Below are positions 45,371 through 57,730 of a DNA stretch of 64,000 nucleotides, in pieces. The first letter of the stretch is position 1. Each line of letters opens with the position of its first letter. The stretch comes from Sympetrum striolatum. Lineage: Eukaryota; Arthropoda; Insecta; Odonata; Libellulidae. A program made the translations under genes and the position numbers. The notes under the pieces were generated by a model that saw only the letters and a program-made list of their open reading frames with translations, was not told the DNA's origin and did not search any database. The stretch spans positions 99,701,657 through 99,765,656 of the forward strand of contig OX388343.1 in NCBI GenBank assembly GCA_947579665.1. Direction: 5' to 3'.

Positions 45371-47687
45371 GACAAAAACGTGATATTTAAGAGAAGAATT
45401 GTTAAATTAATTTCATAATTGTCTCTGTATTTTTAACTGATCTTGTAATCTTCTTGTTATTCTATATTTGACGAGATTTTTATCATTGATTTTCTTTTGT
45501 TTTGTTTTACCTATTTTTGACTATTTATTTGCCAATTTTTTATTCAAACACAACTTTGTGGGTTTTTACCTGTTTGTGTTATAGAAATAAATAAATACTC
45601 TTCCGGGATCCATATCATAAACCCACCCTTCAAATGGTGGATTCAAATGTACATGTTTACAAAATGGTCACGGCACTTTGAATCATTTGTAAGAAAACGA
45701 TTTTATTTTGAAAATGTTCTTATAAAAATTTAAATTTCATAAATAAATAAATGAAAAAGCTTTATGGCTTTTAAAATTTCATTATTCTTCTTTTAAATCG
45801 TGGGCAACTTATGCATCAATCAACATCAGGTGTTAAAATATTATACATGCTAGCATTTTGGAATATTATTTATATTAACGTAACGTAAATGATTATTTTT
45901 TTACAACAAAATCTTACGAAATGATGTTCTTTACTCACTACAGCTTATTTTTATCATTCTTCAAATATGCGTAATTGAAACGCTTTTTTAAACAACTATT
46001 TTAGTATTCCATATTAGGACCTCCATTACCCTAATACGGAATGAGGTATATAGACATCTAGTATTTTCTTAAAAGCTTAAAAAATATTTAATTCAGCTGT
46101 GAGTTTCTATTGTGGTACGATAGCTGAGAGGTCAAAGATTTAGTGAATATGTTTAAAATACAATTTTAAATAAATAAAATGGGTAAGGTATTTTCAAAAA
46201 GTATTCATATTTGGTAGCTTATTATACTTGGGGTTCTAAGGTTTTGAACGAATTGTAACCGACGGTAGAACAAATATTAATGCGTTTATCTATAAAATGT
46301 TGCTATAAATGACTGCATCATTTCTTACGGTTGTAATGTACGGTTGATAATCCGTTTCAAGAAACATTTTCTGTTTCCATTTCCACAAAATATTTCAGAT
46401 ATTTTCCTCAGCTACTTAAAGAGTCTCAATTGTTCGTTGCACGCATCTTCAGAATCCGTTGAAACATTCTATCAAAATATAGAATGGGATATTGATTGCA
46501 GTTCGAAGTCTGGAAAGATCTATTCTCTGCTGTTTCAAAAACATATTATTTCCATCTTCCTTCTCTCACCTGCTATCTAATTCCACTTTCTCAACTTTGT
46601 GTACTCTGTCTTCCCATCCCGCCAGTCTCTATTGTTTTTATCATTATAATTTAGAAAGAATTGAATGGAGAACAAAGAAAGAGGACTCTTTCAATAGAAT
46701 GGGAAGCAAAATCAATTATTCACCTTTCGTGAATTTCTATATCCAAGGCTCAGTGATTTTTCAAGGTAAGGAATATTTGTGTTTAGAATAGGCACTAAGC
46801 AAGAGGTCATGGAGTGCGTGGGAAACAGCTGAGAGAGAAAAGGGAATGTCAACAGAATCTCCTCCATTCTCCGCTCCATGGACCCGGAAGCTTAAAAGCC
46901 TCGGAGCCAAACGTGGGCTTATTTAAAGTTACACTAATTTAGAAGAAATTAAAAACCCAAAAAGACCTCTGGAAAACTTTGATCTAATCACACTAGGGAA
47001 AAGTTACGAATAAGGTAAATGTGTTCTCCATGTTGAAACTTCATCTTGAAATTAATTTATCTGGGAACAAAATTATATGAACATTATTAGTTACTTATTC
47101 ATCGTGTAGAGTCTTTTTAATTTAAGAATGTACCTTTTACGAAATTCCCTTGCTCATAGTGAGATTCCTTACATCCTTACATTGAGTTTTTCATCTACTT
47201 CAACGAGATAAAAAGATTTCCACCTGCTGTGATGATGATAGCGTGGTCTTGAACTTTTCCTGTCACCCTCAGAACAAACTGTTTAGCTGAGGAAAACTTT
47301 TTAAGAGTATATTAACTCTCCTTCCTTCTAACCCTCTTACATGAGATGTCGTTTTACGAGATCGTTAAATTCGCCTCCTGAAAATGCTTTCATCTCCCTC
47401 AAGGAAAATAAAACTTGACATGTGTTCGGATAAATTCCTTACGTCAATATTCTGCAAGATTTCGAGTATTATTGGTGGCAGCTTAATGCGTTCACTTAGA
47501 AATCACACTTTTATTTGCAGCGTATACTCCACCATATAAAAGTCGATTAAGAGCTCTAAGTGAATGTGTCCAAGTGTTCATCTCCATCAATACCCTGCTA
47601 GCGAACTATTAACCTGTGGCAATGGGTGTAAACACAGGGTTATCTACTTACTTAGTTTGTTGCAGTCACGTATCGGCCTAGGAAATA
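45371..47687. other. Spacer without recognised genes
   Basis: Nothing recognised. Long A+T-rich stretches; the open frames at 46344-46791 are not family-like. Confidence 0.5.
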
Positions 47688-47991
47688 CAGTACAACTCCA
47701 ACTATCCGAACCTTGACTATCCGAATCGCTGATTATCCGAATCGCTTTAGGACCCCATCTCATATAGCAATTCTAAATTCGCTGACGTTGTAAGCATAAC
47801 GGTAGAAACCGAATATACATGCAAAAGTGTTACCATTTTTTAAATTAATAATACATAGCTCTTTTTATACTATATATGTAGTTTTTTTCTCCCGTTTTCA
47901 ATGTACATACAGAAGTTAATTAATTATCCGAATTTTTGATTATCCGAATGGGGTCCGGTCCCAATTGATTCGGATAATTGGAGTTCTACTG
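47688..47991. mobile_element. pogo/Tigger-like MITE
   Basis: 304 bp with 23-bp TIRs (2 mismatches) beginning CAGTACAACTCCAACTATCC at the left and CAGTAGAACTCCAATTATCC as read from the right end, flanked by TA (47686-47687 and 47992-47993). The motif ATTATCCGAAT is repeated subterminally on both sides. CAGT...TATCCGAA termini and TA targets are typical of pogo-group elements. No coding sequence, so it must be mobilised in trans. Confidence 0.9.
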
Positions 47992-47993
47992 TA

Positions 47994-48291
47994 ATTGGTC
48001 CTTAAATCGACTCATCTTTACTGAACAATCCTCATAAATATTCATGCTCATCAGTTCTTAAAGATGACTCTAATTCCCATTCATTGTCCCTTTAACCTCA
48101 TCCATGCAATCTATAAAGAAGTGTTTTTTTAAATAAAATTTGTTTTCGAGAAGTGCTTAGCACAACCGAAGGCAAAGTTGGGAAACTGCAAAATGCTGCA
48201 TTGCGTTCACTGGTTCCATATATTTTCTTTCTTTGGCGTTAAAGAAGTTTTTATATCGAAAAGATGCTATGAATAGAATAACAAGTACTCT
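47994..48291. other. Spacer without recognised genes
   Basis: Nothing identified. Confidence 0.5.
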
Positions 48292-48341
48292 TTTCCACAG
48301 ATGTATTTGAAACCGGTCGTTCTCAAATACATGCGTGGAAA
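48292..48341. repeat. 50-base hairpin with GAAACCGGTC
   Basis: TTTCCAC (48292-48298) pairs with GTGGAAA (48335-48341), and ATGTATTTGA (48301-48310) with TCAAATACAT (48323-48332). The 12-base loop contains AACCGGTCG. The GAAACCGGTCG string is shared with the 40581-40636 ribozyme-like motif, but here the CUGANGA core and stem II are missing. Confidence 0.65.
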
Positions 48342-48462
48342 TAGGACTTTAAAACACATTAAGTTCTCCAGAAAAAAACCTCAAGCACTCTAAATTTATT
48401 CCCTAAATGACGAAATCATTCAAGTTTTATCCGATTGCAAATATTGAGATAAGAAGCTAACC

Positions 48463-48870
48463 GAAAATCTTAAATGGGGAGGTCACGTTGAGGATATTGT
48501 AGCGAAAGGTTATAGAAATCTCCACTTCGTAATGAGGAACCTAGTGGGAAGAGTGTCAGGGATAGAGCATACAAATCTCCTGTCAGGCCTTTTATAGAAG
48601 ATGCAACGAGTGTTTGGGATCCCCATGAAACGGGACTTACTAAGAAACTAGAAGGCGTGCAAAGAAAGTCAGCTAGGTACGTAGTCGGCAGGTAAGGCAG
48701 TCGTCGGTCGTCGTTTTATTCAATGTCACCAGCATATAGAGGTTTAATTACCCTGGTGTTACTCCGGTAGTACTCCCTTCTGCCCCACAACTTCATTTTA
48801 AGGTTAACCAATTCTATCTCAACAGTATTCTTGCCTAATAAGCATTGAAACTATACAGAACCGTACTGCC
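48463..48870 (+). pseudogene. CR1-like LINE ORF2 fragment
   Basis: Begins ENLKWGGHVEDIVAKGYRNL...FVMRNLVGR in one frame. It then continues after a frameshift near 48600 with ATSVWDPHETGLTKKLEGVQ, RKSARYVVGR and a stop (about 48705). These are the KWxxHIxxIVxKA and SVWDPxxxxxxxxLExVQRxAARxV blocks seen also at 21781-22350. Weak continuation (SRRSS, LPHNFILRLTN) may extend to about 48870. Dead and truncated at both ends; no 3' tail is recognised. Confidence 0.75.
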
Positions 48871-51844
48871 GTAGTGACATTGGGATATTATACGGATGGT
48901 GTCGGAAGTTATTTGTTATCAAAATAGTGATAATACCAATTACTGATCTACGAGGCAATCATGGCCGACCGATTGAGGATCAGTCGGACGAGCGTGCGTA
49001 GAGTCGCTATCGGTGGGCTGAAGACCCGAGTTGTGCCATCCTTTTAACTGTTTCGGAAGGTCCTAAAGCATAGGAAGGAGGGAGATGCCAGAGCCGGTGC
49101 AAGACAACGCATCATAGGTAATCTTAAGACTCATCTGCGACTGACTCTGAACCTTAACGGAATTCTTGACGTAATACTTAAGTATTCCTATGAATTACTA
49201 CTTACAAGCACCAGGAATATATGCCCAAGATCACAAAAACGATTTCTGAAAATTTGACGTTGTGTTCAGAAACACTATGGAGCAAGGAACTGCGAAAATT
49301 ACTTGCGCACTAGTCTGACATGTCAACCCGATGTAATTGAGTTGGTTTTCTTTATTTAATAGCACCAATTGGGATGAAAAATCCCAGTATACCTTTTAAC
49401 TACACTATCCCGTTCTCCTCCACGTTCCCCTACTCGTAATTTTATTCTTACCATCCTTTTGATATGAATCTCTTCTTAGTAAAGTCGGCCACAATCGATT
49501 TTATTCTAATTTCTTACTTCATAATTTCATTTGAACTAATTATTTGAATTTAGAAGAAAGACATTTTTATAGGTGATCATTTTCTACTAATATTTTCGAC
49601 ACATCTCCATTTGTATCTTACAGTCTAGAATCACTTAGTCATTTTCTATCCTGTTTATATTTCCCAATTTCTACTTCTATTCTATGCCTTTCATATTCCG
49701 TACTGTTTATCGTTAATTCCATTTTTTTAGGATTTTGGGAGAGAACCCCCTCCAAATACCGCCCGTCATATTCTGTTATATATTATTCTAACTGCGTAAA
49801 ATTTGCGTGAAATATCCCTTCTCTATTCCTGATTATCTATAGCATAATTCTTTTCTATATTTCGGGTTTTCAATTTATCGAGTACTGCGTTAGATAAATA
49901 TTTTTAATATGTGCTAAGTATTCTTCTATCTTTTGTAATCGTTAATTTACCATTTAGATAGTAATCATTGCAATTCAGTCTTATAATTCGAGTAATGAAT
50001 ATTACCGTCCATTACTTTAATCTTGTAATCCGACGTTAGAACTATATTTTTCTGATTCTATGGTTTTATTATAGATAAACATCGTATTAATCATATCTAA
50101 AATATTTTTAAATTTCACTCTTTTATCTAAAATCACCGGAAACAGTGGCCTAAAATTCTGAAGTTTACTCTTAGCATCTGTTCTGATTCTTAATTGAATT
50201 TTGTCTGATTTCCTTCAGTATGACCCTTTTACGCCGCTCTTACTACATTTTATATATAACTAAACACGATTACGCGCATTAATCTCGCATTTTCTTTAGC
50301 GTAAGCGGAGGAGGCAGCTTAAGGTTTGAAATTCCAAGCTTAGATTCGATAGAGGACAGCACATTCGAATTTTTCAGCCGTAAAAAAGTTAAGCTGGATA
50401 AAAAAGGGTATCGGATTTTTGCGTTGCTTCGGCAACCGGAGAGTCAACAAAAATTCGGGGCACTTTTGACGGCCGAACCCATCCGAGCAGTGCAGATAAT
50501 ACGCATCGCAGCCTTTCTTGGGGGGAAATGGTCTTTAGGGTTAATGTTAGGGCACATGGCAGCCGGATATTGAATTTCCTCGACTTGTTTCAAACAGTGC
50601 GCGTCCATATATCTCCTGACACCGGATTATTTCATCCTTTCGCCGAATCGTATCTGAAGTTAGGGACTCCAGATTTTCGAGAAGATGCGATTTGAGTGAG
50701 GAAAATCCGTATTCCTTTTTCCTTCTTTGCAATTAACAACAAACTTTATTAAGGATTCTCGTTACTTACAACCGCTCTGGCAAACTGCTTAAAAATGCAA
50801 ATGTTACCTATGACGGAATTTACTTTTGATTTTGACGAAAGATTGAGTTTATCTGGAACCTTGAGAAAATCGCATTACACAGTTTAGGATGTATAATTTT
50901 AAGATTGCTTAGTGATAATATTTCAATACTTGTCTTTTCATATAGAATAATTGAGAACCCAACACTTTTTCCACAAATATTTATTCTTTAGATTATAAAT
51001 CTGAACCTTTGCAAAATCCACCACATACTTTCTGTGATATAATTTGTAATAGAGATAAGGAGAAGGCGATTTTTTTTAATTTACTGTACGTTTGGAGCTA
51101 CAACTTGTTATTTCTCAATTCTAAATTCCGTACCTATGGTTTACTCGTAGTAAATCTAATCAATGTCCATCATGAGGAAAAACATCCGTATTTTCATAGT
51201 TACATCTAATCCATTTTCGCTTTCTTTTTAGAATTAAATACAGGCATAGAAAAAAACTAAAATTAGCGTATTTAAAAAAATAAATAGCGGAGTAATACCT
51301 TAATAAACCCTTCCTCGTACTACTTCCTTCCTACTGCGAGTTTCAAAATTTCTCACCTGACTTCTGAATACATTTTACACCAGCTAATCCTGATTAACTA
51401 GGATGCTTACTTGCTAAGCTATACAACAGGCAAGTTTAACAAAGTTTGTGAGCTGTTAATCTCAGGAACGTAGTCCCTCTTAGAGTTGACTAATCTTAGA
51501 AACCGGATTTCGGTTTGAATATCCTCAGAAACACTTGAGATAAAATCGTCCTATTCCTTGTTTTGGTTTGTCATGTTGAAGAAATGGGGAGGAACGAGTA
51601 TTGGCGGTTGGGGGAAGAGAGAATGAAAATATACCTTTAGTTTATTTTGGAATTGGTCTATTCTCTCTTCTCATAACGTACTTACTGTTCCTCCAATTGA
51701 GGAGGCTTTCTTATTCATTCTGTTTGGAATGCTTCTGTACATATTTTTAATTTCTAGTTTTCCATATTAGACTTGAGATTCTCCACCTGACCGTTTACAT
51801 CCAAAACTTGATTTGTTCCCAAGAAAGAGCGGAAGTGAGAAAGC
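48871..51844. other. Gene-free stretch
   Basis: No gene recognised. Bases about 50290-50700 are less A+T rich but contain no family-like frame. Confidence 0.5.
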
Positions 51845-51950
51845 TGACGGGACCGAGACTTGAACCGGATAGCTAAATTGGCTAGAGCAACTGACCACCA
51901 ATCGGGAGAACCAGGTTCGAGTTCCGATTCTGTCAGTAATTTCTCATTTC
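51845..51950 (+). mobile_element. Second tRNA-derived SINE head
   Basis: A-box-like TAGCTAAATTGGCTAGAGCA (51870-51889 region) and B-box-like GGTTCGAGTTCC (51913-51924) are spaced as in a tRNA, with CCACCAATCGGGAG between them. This resembles tRNA-derived SINE heads. The T stem and acceptor stem are imperfect. The body and tail are not clear, so the right boundary is approximate. A different tRNA origin from the 14071 SINE. Confidence 0.55.
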
Positions 51951-52160
51951 CATTCCTCCTTGGTATTTTTCCTAAACGTAAGCCTTTAAATGCCAAATCG
52001 CCCGTATAACTTTCCTTGATTTCTTCCATTTGATTGGGTATATAGTGAGCATATAAAATGATATAAACAAAAATCTGATGTGGCCAACACATGACTTTCT
52101 CCATATTTATTAAAAACAGAAGCATATGCCAGTAATATATAAAAAAATCCAAAACGATGA
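51951..52160. other. Spacer
   Basis: No gene; a minus-strand open frame through 51754-52239 overlaps SINE and tandem-repeat sequence and is not real. Confidence 0.5.
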
Positions 52161-52680
52161 ATGTTACAGGACAATGTTTCATACAGAAGTTATAGTGAAA
52201 TACATTATCTATAACTTTTGTATGTGATTGTATATACATACTTACATTGCATTCTGACAGAGATATGTATGAAAAACTTCCATTTCTGGATAAACAACAA
52301 CTTCCGGTTAATCGTTATTCAAGAATAACTCCTAAATAATCAGTGTTACGAAAAAATGTATCATTCAAAAGTTGTAGTAATTTACATTATATATTACTTT
52401 TGTATGTAATTGTATATACGTACATTGCATTCTGACAGAGATACCTATGTATGAAAAACTTCCATTTCTGGATAAACAACAACTTCCGGTTAATCGTTAC
52501 TCAGGAATAACTCCTAAACAATCAGTGATACGAAACAATGTTTAATAAAAAAGTTGTAGTAAAGTACATTATCTATAACTTTTGTTTGTAATTGTATATA
52601 CCTAAATTGCATTCTGACAGAGATATTAATGAAACAAACGTTCGTTCCGGTTTAGCGATATTCACCAAAAACTAATCAAC
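52161..52680 (+). repeat. ~180-bp tandem repeat, nearly three units
   Basis: GCATTCTGACAGAGATA recurs at 52249, 52427 and 52609 (spacing 178 and 182), and TTCTGGATAAACAACAAC at about 52285 and 52467. Units 1 and 2 are about 90% alike by eye; unit 3 is cut off before its second half. Each unit has a dyad (AAGTTATAG...CTATAACTT in unit 1) around CATTAT. Confidence 0.9.
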
Positions 52681-52890
52681 TTTTGGCATTGTTAGGAAAA
52701 TACTAAATATGAATTTTGGTAATGATCGGATAATTACTTTTTAAGATAGAGCGCACACAAACTTTTTTACCACAGACACACAGACAGACATGTTCTATGG
52801 GTCCCAAAACATCTATTTCCGTCAAAATCTGGTGGTCGAATTTTTTTGCGAATACAATACTTTCTCTATACTACGTATAGGGAGAAAGTA
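52681..52890 (+). mobile_element. Repeat end with terminal hairpin
   Basis: Follows the tandem array: GATCGGATAATTAC, AGAGCGCACACAAAC, CACAGACACACAGACAGACA, then a hairpin of TACTTTCTCTATAC and GTATAGGGAGAAAGTA (52858-52890). The GACAGACA block is reminiscent of other RTE/SINE-like 3' ends here. Probably the 3' end of the element to which the array belongs. Confidence 0.5.
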
Positions 52891-54156
52891 ATAAAGTGAA
52901 AGATGTTTATTATTCGAGTCTGGTTTCCTGTTTTTGTTTCATCAGCCTTATACGTAATTTACGATAATCTTGACATGAAATTCTGTAGATTCTCCGTTTC
53001 TTTAAAGAGGAAATAGGATCGGAATTTGGGATTATGAAAAAGGTTAGATGCATTATTCCTCTTAAGAAAATTTGATAAATATTAGGGTTAGGTTGAATTT
53101 TTATACTTCAGTTTATTTATCATTCCAGGTGGGAAGGGCAATATTATGAAATGCAGTTATTGTTCATGCGACGATTTTTGTGATGTTTGTTATTTTATGC
53201 TCAGTTATTTTCTTCGTACGTTATCGGCCGTCGGCGTCATGGTCATTTTGATTTTCGATGTTTCTAATGTGAGATATTTGTGTTAGATCTATTTGGGAAG
53301 ATTATTTTTGAGCTATATTCTCAGGAAGTGATATGGTATTAGTCTAACAACAATAACTTGCAAGAGATATTTGGTACTACGATTCTAGTGCATGTAAAGA
53401 TATTAAAAAAATATCCATTCGCATGAGTTTGCGGTAGATGTCAATTTTCAATTGTTTTTGATTATGGGAGATGAATGGAATGGGTACGTTTCTTATTGGA
53501 ATTCAATGAGGTCCCTTCGATGGTGGAAATTTTAATCTATTTGGAAAGAAGATTTGGTACAAGTGTAATTTAACGAAACAAATCATCATTGCCATTAACT
53601 TGGAATGTTGTTGTTCAGAAGCGATTCCGTAAGGGATTGGGAGATGATTTCTAGGGAGATGCTAGGAAAGAATGATTTAATAGCATATGAGTATAGAATA
53701 TAATTTTTCTCTACAGAAAGGCATGTATCATATAAATATAGTGTTTAACGCTAAAATGTTTGTTAACACTTAAGGTTAATATTGAGGCCCTGTGTAGTTA
53801 TAACAATGTATTTTTATTTGATACTTTGATAAAAGAGACTCCGGTCGGACTGTGATGTATTTACGTGTTTCAAGTAGAAATAATAGGATTGAGATAAAAA
53901 TGTGAATCTTAATATTTAGAGAACCAGTGTTTATTACGAATTTGACAAATTGAAATAAATTGAAAGACTCTATAGTCTGTGGAACAGCATGGTCACTCTA
54001 TTTTAATAAAACTTAATACAATATTTTAATGATCGAACCTATAAATTATCTAGATATCAATAATTTTAATCTATAAAACAATTGGACAGTAAAAATACTG
54101 CTAAACCACAAGCCAAGTAGGTTTCAGTCAGAGTATTCCTTTTTCTTTACTGATAT
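52891..54156. other. Spacer without recognised genes
   Basis: Nothing identified. Confidence 0.5.
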
Positions 54157-54160
54157 TTAA

Positions 54161-54919
54161 CCCTCATATGGATTTACAAATTTAGTTACATTGTTGGATT
54201 TTCGGCGCCGCAGAGGCGCTGCGGTATTTTTTGTCATTATCTTCCAAATTTGGCTCTTCTTAGCAAGTTTTATTATTGATAATGCTACTAACTTCTATAT
54301 TCTTTATTTTTAACTGTGTTTTGTTCGATTGAACCCATTATTACAGAAGTTATAAATAAAAACCTTTAACACTGCATTCTTTTCCGTTTGCTGTAAAATA
54401 ATGACGTAGGCCATAGAAATAACACCCTTAGGTTAGCCACGAATTTCTAAAATCTATTATTGTATTTAGATGGAGTTTTGTAAAAGAACATTGTAAAAAA
54501 GAAAAATTTATGATACTTGGATAATAGATGAAAGAAATTTGGCATAGCAAACTTGGCTCTATGTTAAACAATTTTAAATGATTTAGAAAGCTTCATCGCT
54601 TAAATATTATGATTATAAATATAATATACCATTTCATGCGTAAAATAAGAACTATTAAATAAGTATTGACAGACCAACATAGTGACGAGAAAACTCGCGT
54701 AGCCGCAGCGGCGCCGAAAATCCAACGATGTAACTTTTTCCATTAGTGGCCTATAAAATGAAAACTATAAGCACTATGCGGGCAAAATTAAACTTGTAGA
54801 CTAAGAATGCAGAAAAAATAGACTACTGAAAGTTTCAGCAAGATCCATGGGATTGGGCAGTATTAAAAGCATTTTAAAAACCACGAGCGCCGCAAAGGCG
54901 CAGAGAATCCATATGAGGG
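54161..54919. mobile_element. piggyBac-like MITE (759 bp)
   Basis: Bounded by TTAA on both sides (54157-54160 and 54920-54923), with 14-bp perfect TIRs CCCTCATATGGATT. TTAA targets and CCC ends are diagnostic of piggyBac-type elements. Subterminal inverted repeats (about 54185-54224 against about 54695-54735) contain TTGGATTTTCGGCGCCGC. Three GC-rich palindromic clusters (54204-54224, 54698-54718, 54885-54906) stand out from A+T-rich filler. No transposase. Confidence 0.9.
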
Positions 54920-54923
54920 TTAA

Positions 54924-56525
54924 AAGTTATTCCCTATTTTTATTAGATATTAGATTTTATATTTACTGGTCTGTTTTGTAAAATTTGAATTCTGGCTAAT
55001 TTATTGTCATAGAAATTCATATTTTAGTTGAATATAATCTCTCATCGTTGTCGATTTTTATCTAAAAGACAGAATAAAAATATTTATTCGTCATTCTTTG
55101 CCTAATGTTTGAACATGATTAATTGCAGGAGAACTAGTTAGAGATAATTAGGAGACGAAATTTGGAAATAGATAAATGGGACTATTGTATTGAGCGCCAG
55201 AAGTTACGGATCAGTTTTATAATTAATCAGTGCATCTAAAATAAAGTAATGAACTTCAAGGTACGAAATTCTATTAATCAATAGATCAAGGCATTGCTTA
55301 TTGCTTTGTGTTTACTGAACCACCTTCAGTGAGCACTTTCGGATAAAACTCAACTTTATGGTCTTTATTATACATCGAAGTCCAACTATAACTTTAAGTG
55401 AACTGAATTTTGGTGTTCTTTAAGATTTTTTCAATGAATTTACTTGGAGGGAATTGAATGCTGGAATTGGAGCGAGATTCGGCGAGTACTCGATTTTTGA
55501 TCAGAAGATGTATTCCATTCAATTTTGAAGATTGATGTTCTCGGAGTAGTCCTCGATCGATCAAAGAGGTGCTCTTTGCAGCACTTCTCGTGGTTTCTTT
55601 TCTCAAGGACGTCGCTAGCGCAGCTCCTCTGCACCGAGCACAAGATAGACAAACTCTTTCTTAACAATGCCCACTTCAGCCTTTAATTCCCGCCATTATG
55701 TAATGGAAAGTAAAAAAATTCAATCTCTCATCAAATGCTTTAGCGGTTGAAAAGTAGCTGGCTATGTGTCACAGCAAATTGGCTTCACTCTTTACTTCTT
55801 TCTCTTGCCTCCTTTTCCATCCTCGGCGACACTGCATTCATGTGCACGCTCAAATACTGAGAACAGTCACAACTTGCGAACTGAATGTTCTTCTTATGTC
55901 AATTATTCTTCTTAATTATTTTAATTTCTACCTTTTCTCTATCCATAATTTTAAATTATTAATCCAATAGCATATGTGTATACATATATCTTCATGCGTA
56001 TATACTTACTCTGGAGAATCATATCTATAGGTATGAGGTAATTTGAAAATCTACGGTTGTGAATTTTTCTTGCTCTAAAACAACGAATAATGCAAAATAA
56101 ATTTAAGTTACAGAAATTATGGATAATACAAGGAATGAGAAATTTTGGGAGATTATGCAGGAGGAACTGCTATAGGAGAGGATAGATGCATAATTCGAGC
56201 ATATTAAAAGGATAGAAAAGGGTATCAAGGAGAATGTAGGAAATAGTGGTGCAGCGTAAGAGACCGAGAAGAAGGACTCGAGATAAACAAAAGGAATGGA
56301 AGAGAGCGTGGAGGAGATTGCTGAGCGATGTCAACGAGACGGTGGGAAAATGGAAGGAAAAGGGAAAGTTTGTGCACACTGCAGATCCGGTCAATGGCTA
56401 GAAAGAGCACGTAATGATCAATTACTTACAAGTTTCATTATATAATACATTTCAAGACGGAATCTTATTTTAAAATTAATCAAATAACTACTCAATTTTT
56501 CATCTCTTACTCATAAAAAGTAAAT
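54924..56525. other. Spacer without recognised genes
   Basis: Nothing recognised; open frames at 55394-55667 and 55764-56410 are not family-like. Confidence 0.5.
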
Positions 56526-56600
56526 AATATAATAATAATAATAAAGGAGTTAATTCAGGGCGAGATTGAGAGTAAAGTCAGTTTAAATACCGTTTTCTTA
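56526..56600 (-). mobile_element. LINE 3' end, trinucleotide-tail family, copy 4
   Basis: A (TAA)n run (56527-56544) followed by GGCGAGATTGAGAGTAAAGTC, an eroded form of the terminal hairpin block (GAGACT and AGTCTC both degraded). Shortest and most diverged copy; the call rests on this block and the tail. Confidence 0.5.
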
Positions 56601-57730
56601 TTCTTCTCGGTAGTGAATGTTCCGATCAAGCATGAAGAGGCATTATATTAATTGAATGGTAAGTGTATTATCATTGAATACGTAACGTATTTAAATCCTT
56701 ATTTCATTCATAAATTCCAACCGTAGTGGACTTTAAAGCTAGAAATATAAGCGGAATACCGAAATATTATAAAAATGGGAATTCATCGAACAATATGCAG
56801 TGTGTGAGGATCGCATGAATTCATGGCAGTGAAGCCTAGTTTTTTAATCCATGTATATCTCAATACGTTTTCATTTTTATATTTTTAATCTTGAGCGTGA
56901 AATGCGTCTTTTAACGATCCTGTGGATCATCGAGCTGATTAAGAAAATGTTTTCCCTGTGATGTCCATGTCGTTAGGGCAAGAGTTAGAATCGACATCTT
57001 CTCCTCATTAATTCTATCATCAATTCTTACCATTAACTATACAATGGCCTTAATTTCACATGTGGGATAACGCATCGTATTGAAGAATTTTATTGATTTC
57101 TGACGAAAAAGGGTTTTAACAGTAATGCCGATCCTTTGACAGGCGAAAGAACTTTTTGGTACGCAGAATTCTCACAATATTATCTTTATTATGGATACCT
57201 CACTTAAAAAATGAGGTTCCGTAATATATAAATGTGAATTTTGTTCATCAGCAATGATAGTTAAAGATCATTTAAGCCTAATACAAGATCTAAATTCTAT
57301 TGTTGGCATTATAAAATCTATATAACCATCTCCCAGAACGGTTTCGCACTATTTTGGCCCGCAAGTCCTTCATAAATTAAGGCATTCTTGCTAAAAATGT
57401 TCGCCCACTCTGGTTAATAAGATTATAAGAGAAATTTTATTTATTGTCGTTCTGAAATTTTTCGTTTTATTTCATTTAATTTCCATGCAATTTTGAATAA
57501 ATTACAGTACTAAACGACAAAAATAAGAATCTTCTTTTAATTTTTCATTTTTTTATGAACCGTTTCTATTAAGCGGAGACATTAATTACAATTTTTGATA
57601 TCGCGGAAAAAAAGCGTGCAAGAGGTGAAATTCAACTCTCCCTTATGTCTGGAAGTCGTTACACTTTTTCTATAGTCGACTCTATAACGTACAAGGAACC
57701 TTCTATTTTTGGTTCTTCAATTGAAAGGTA
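56601..57730. other. Spacer without recognised genes
   Basis: Nothing identified. Confidence 0.5.

Noticed and set aside
51754..52239. 161-codon minus-strand open frame
   Set aside because: It crosses a tRNA-derived SINE and the first unit of a tandem repeat; the peptide is mosaic and not family-like.
52161..52680. CRISPR-like array
   Set aside because: Units are long, contiguous and diverged, with no spacers; this is an ordinary eukaryotic tandem repeat.
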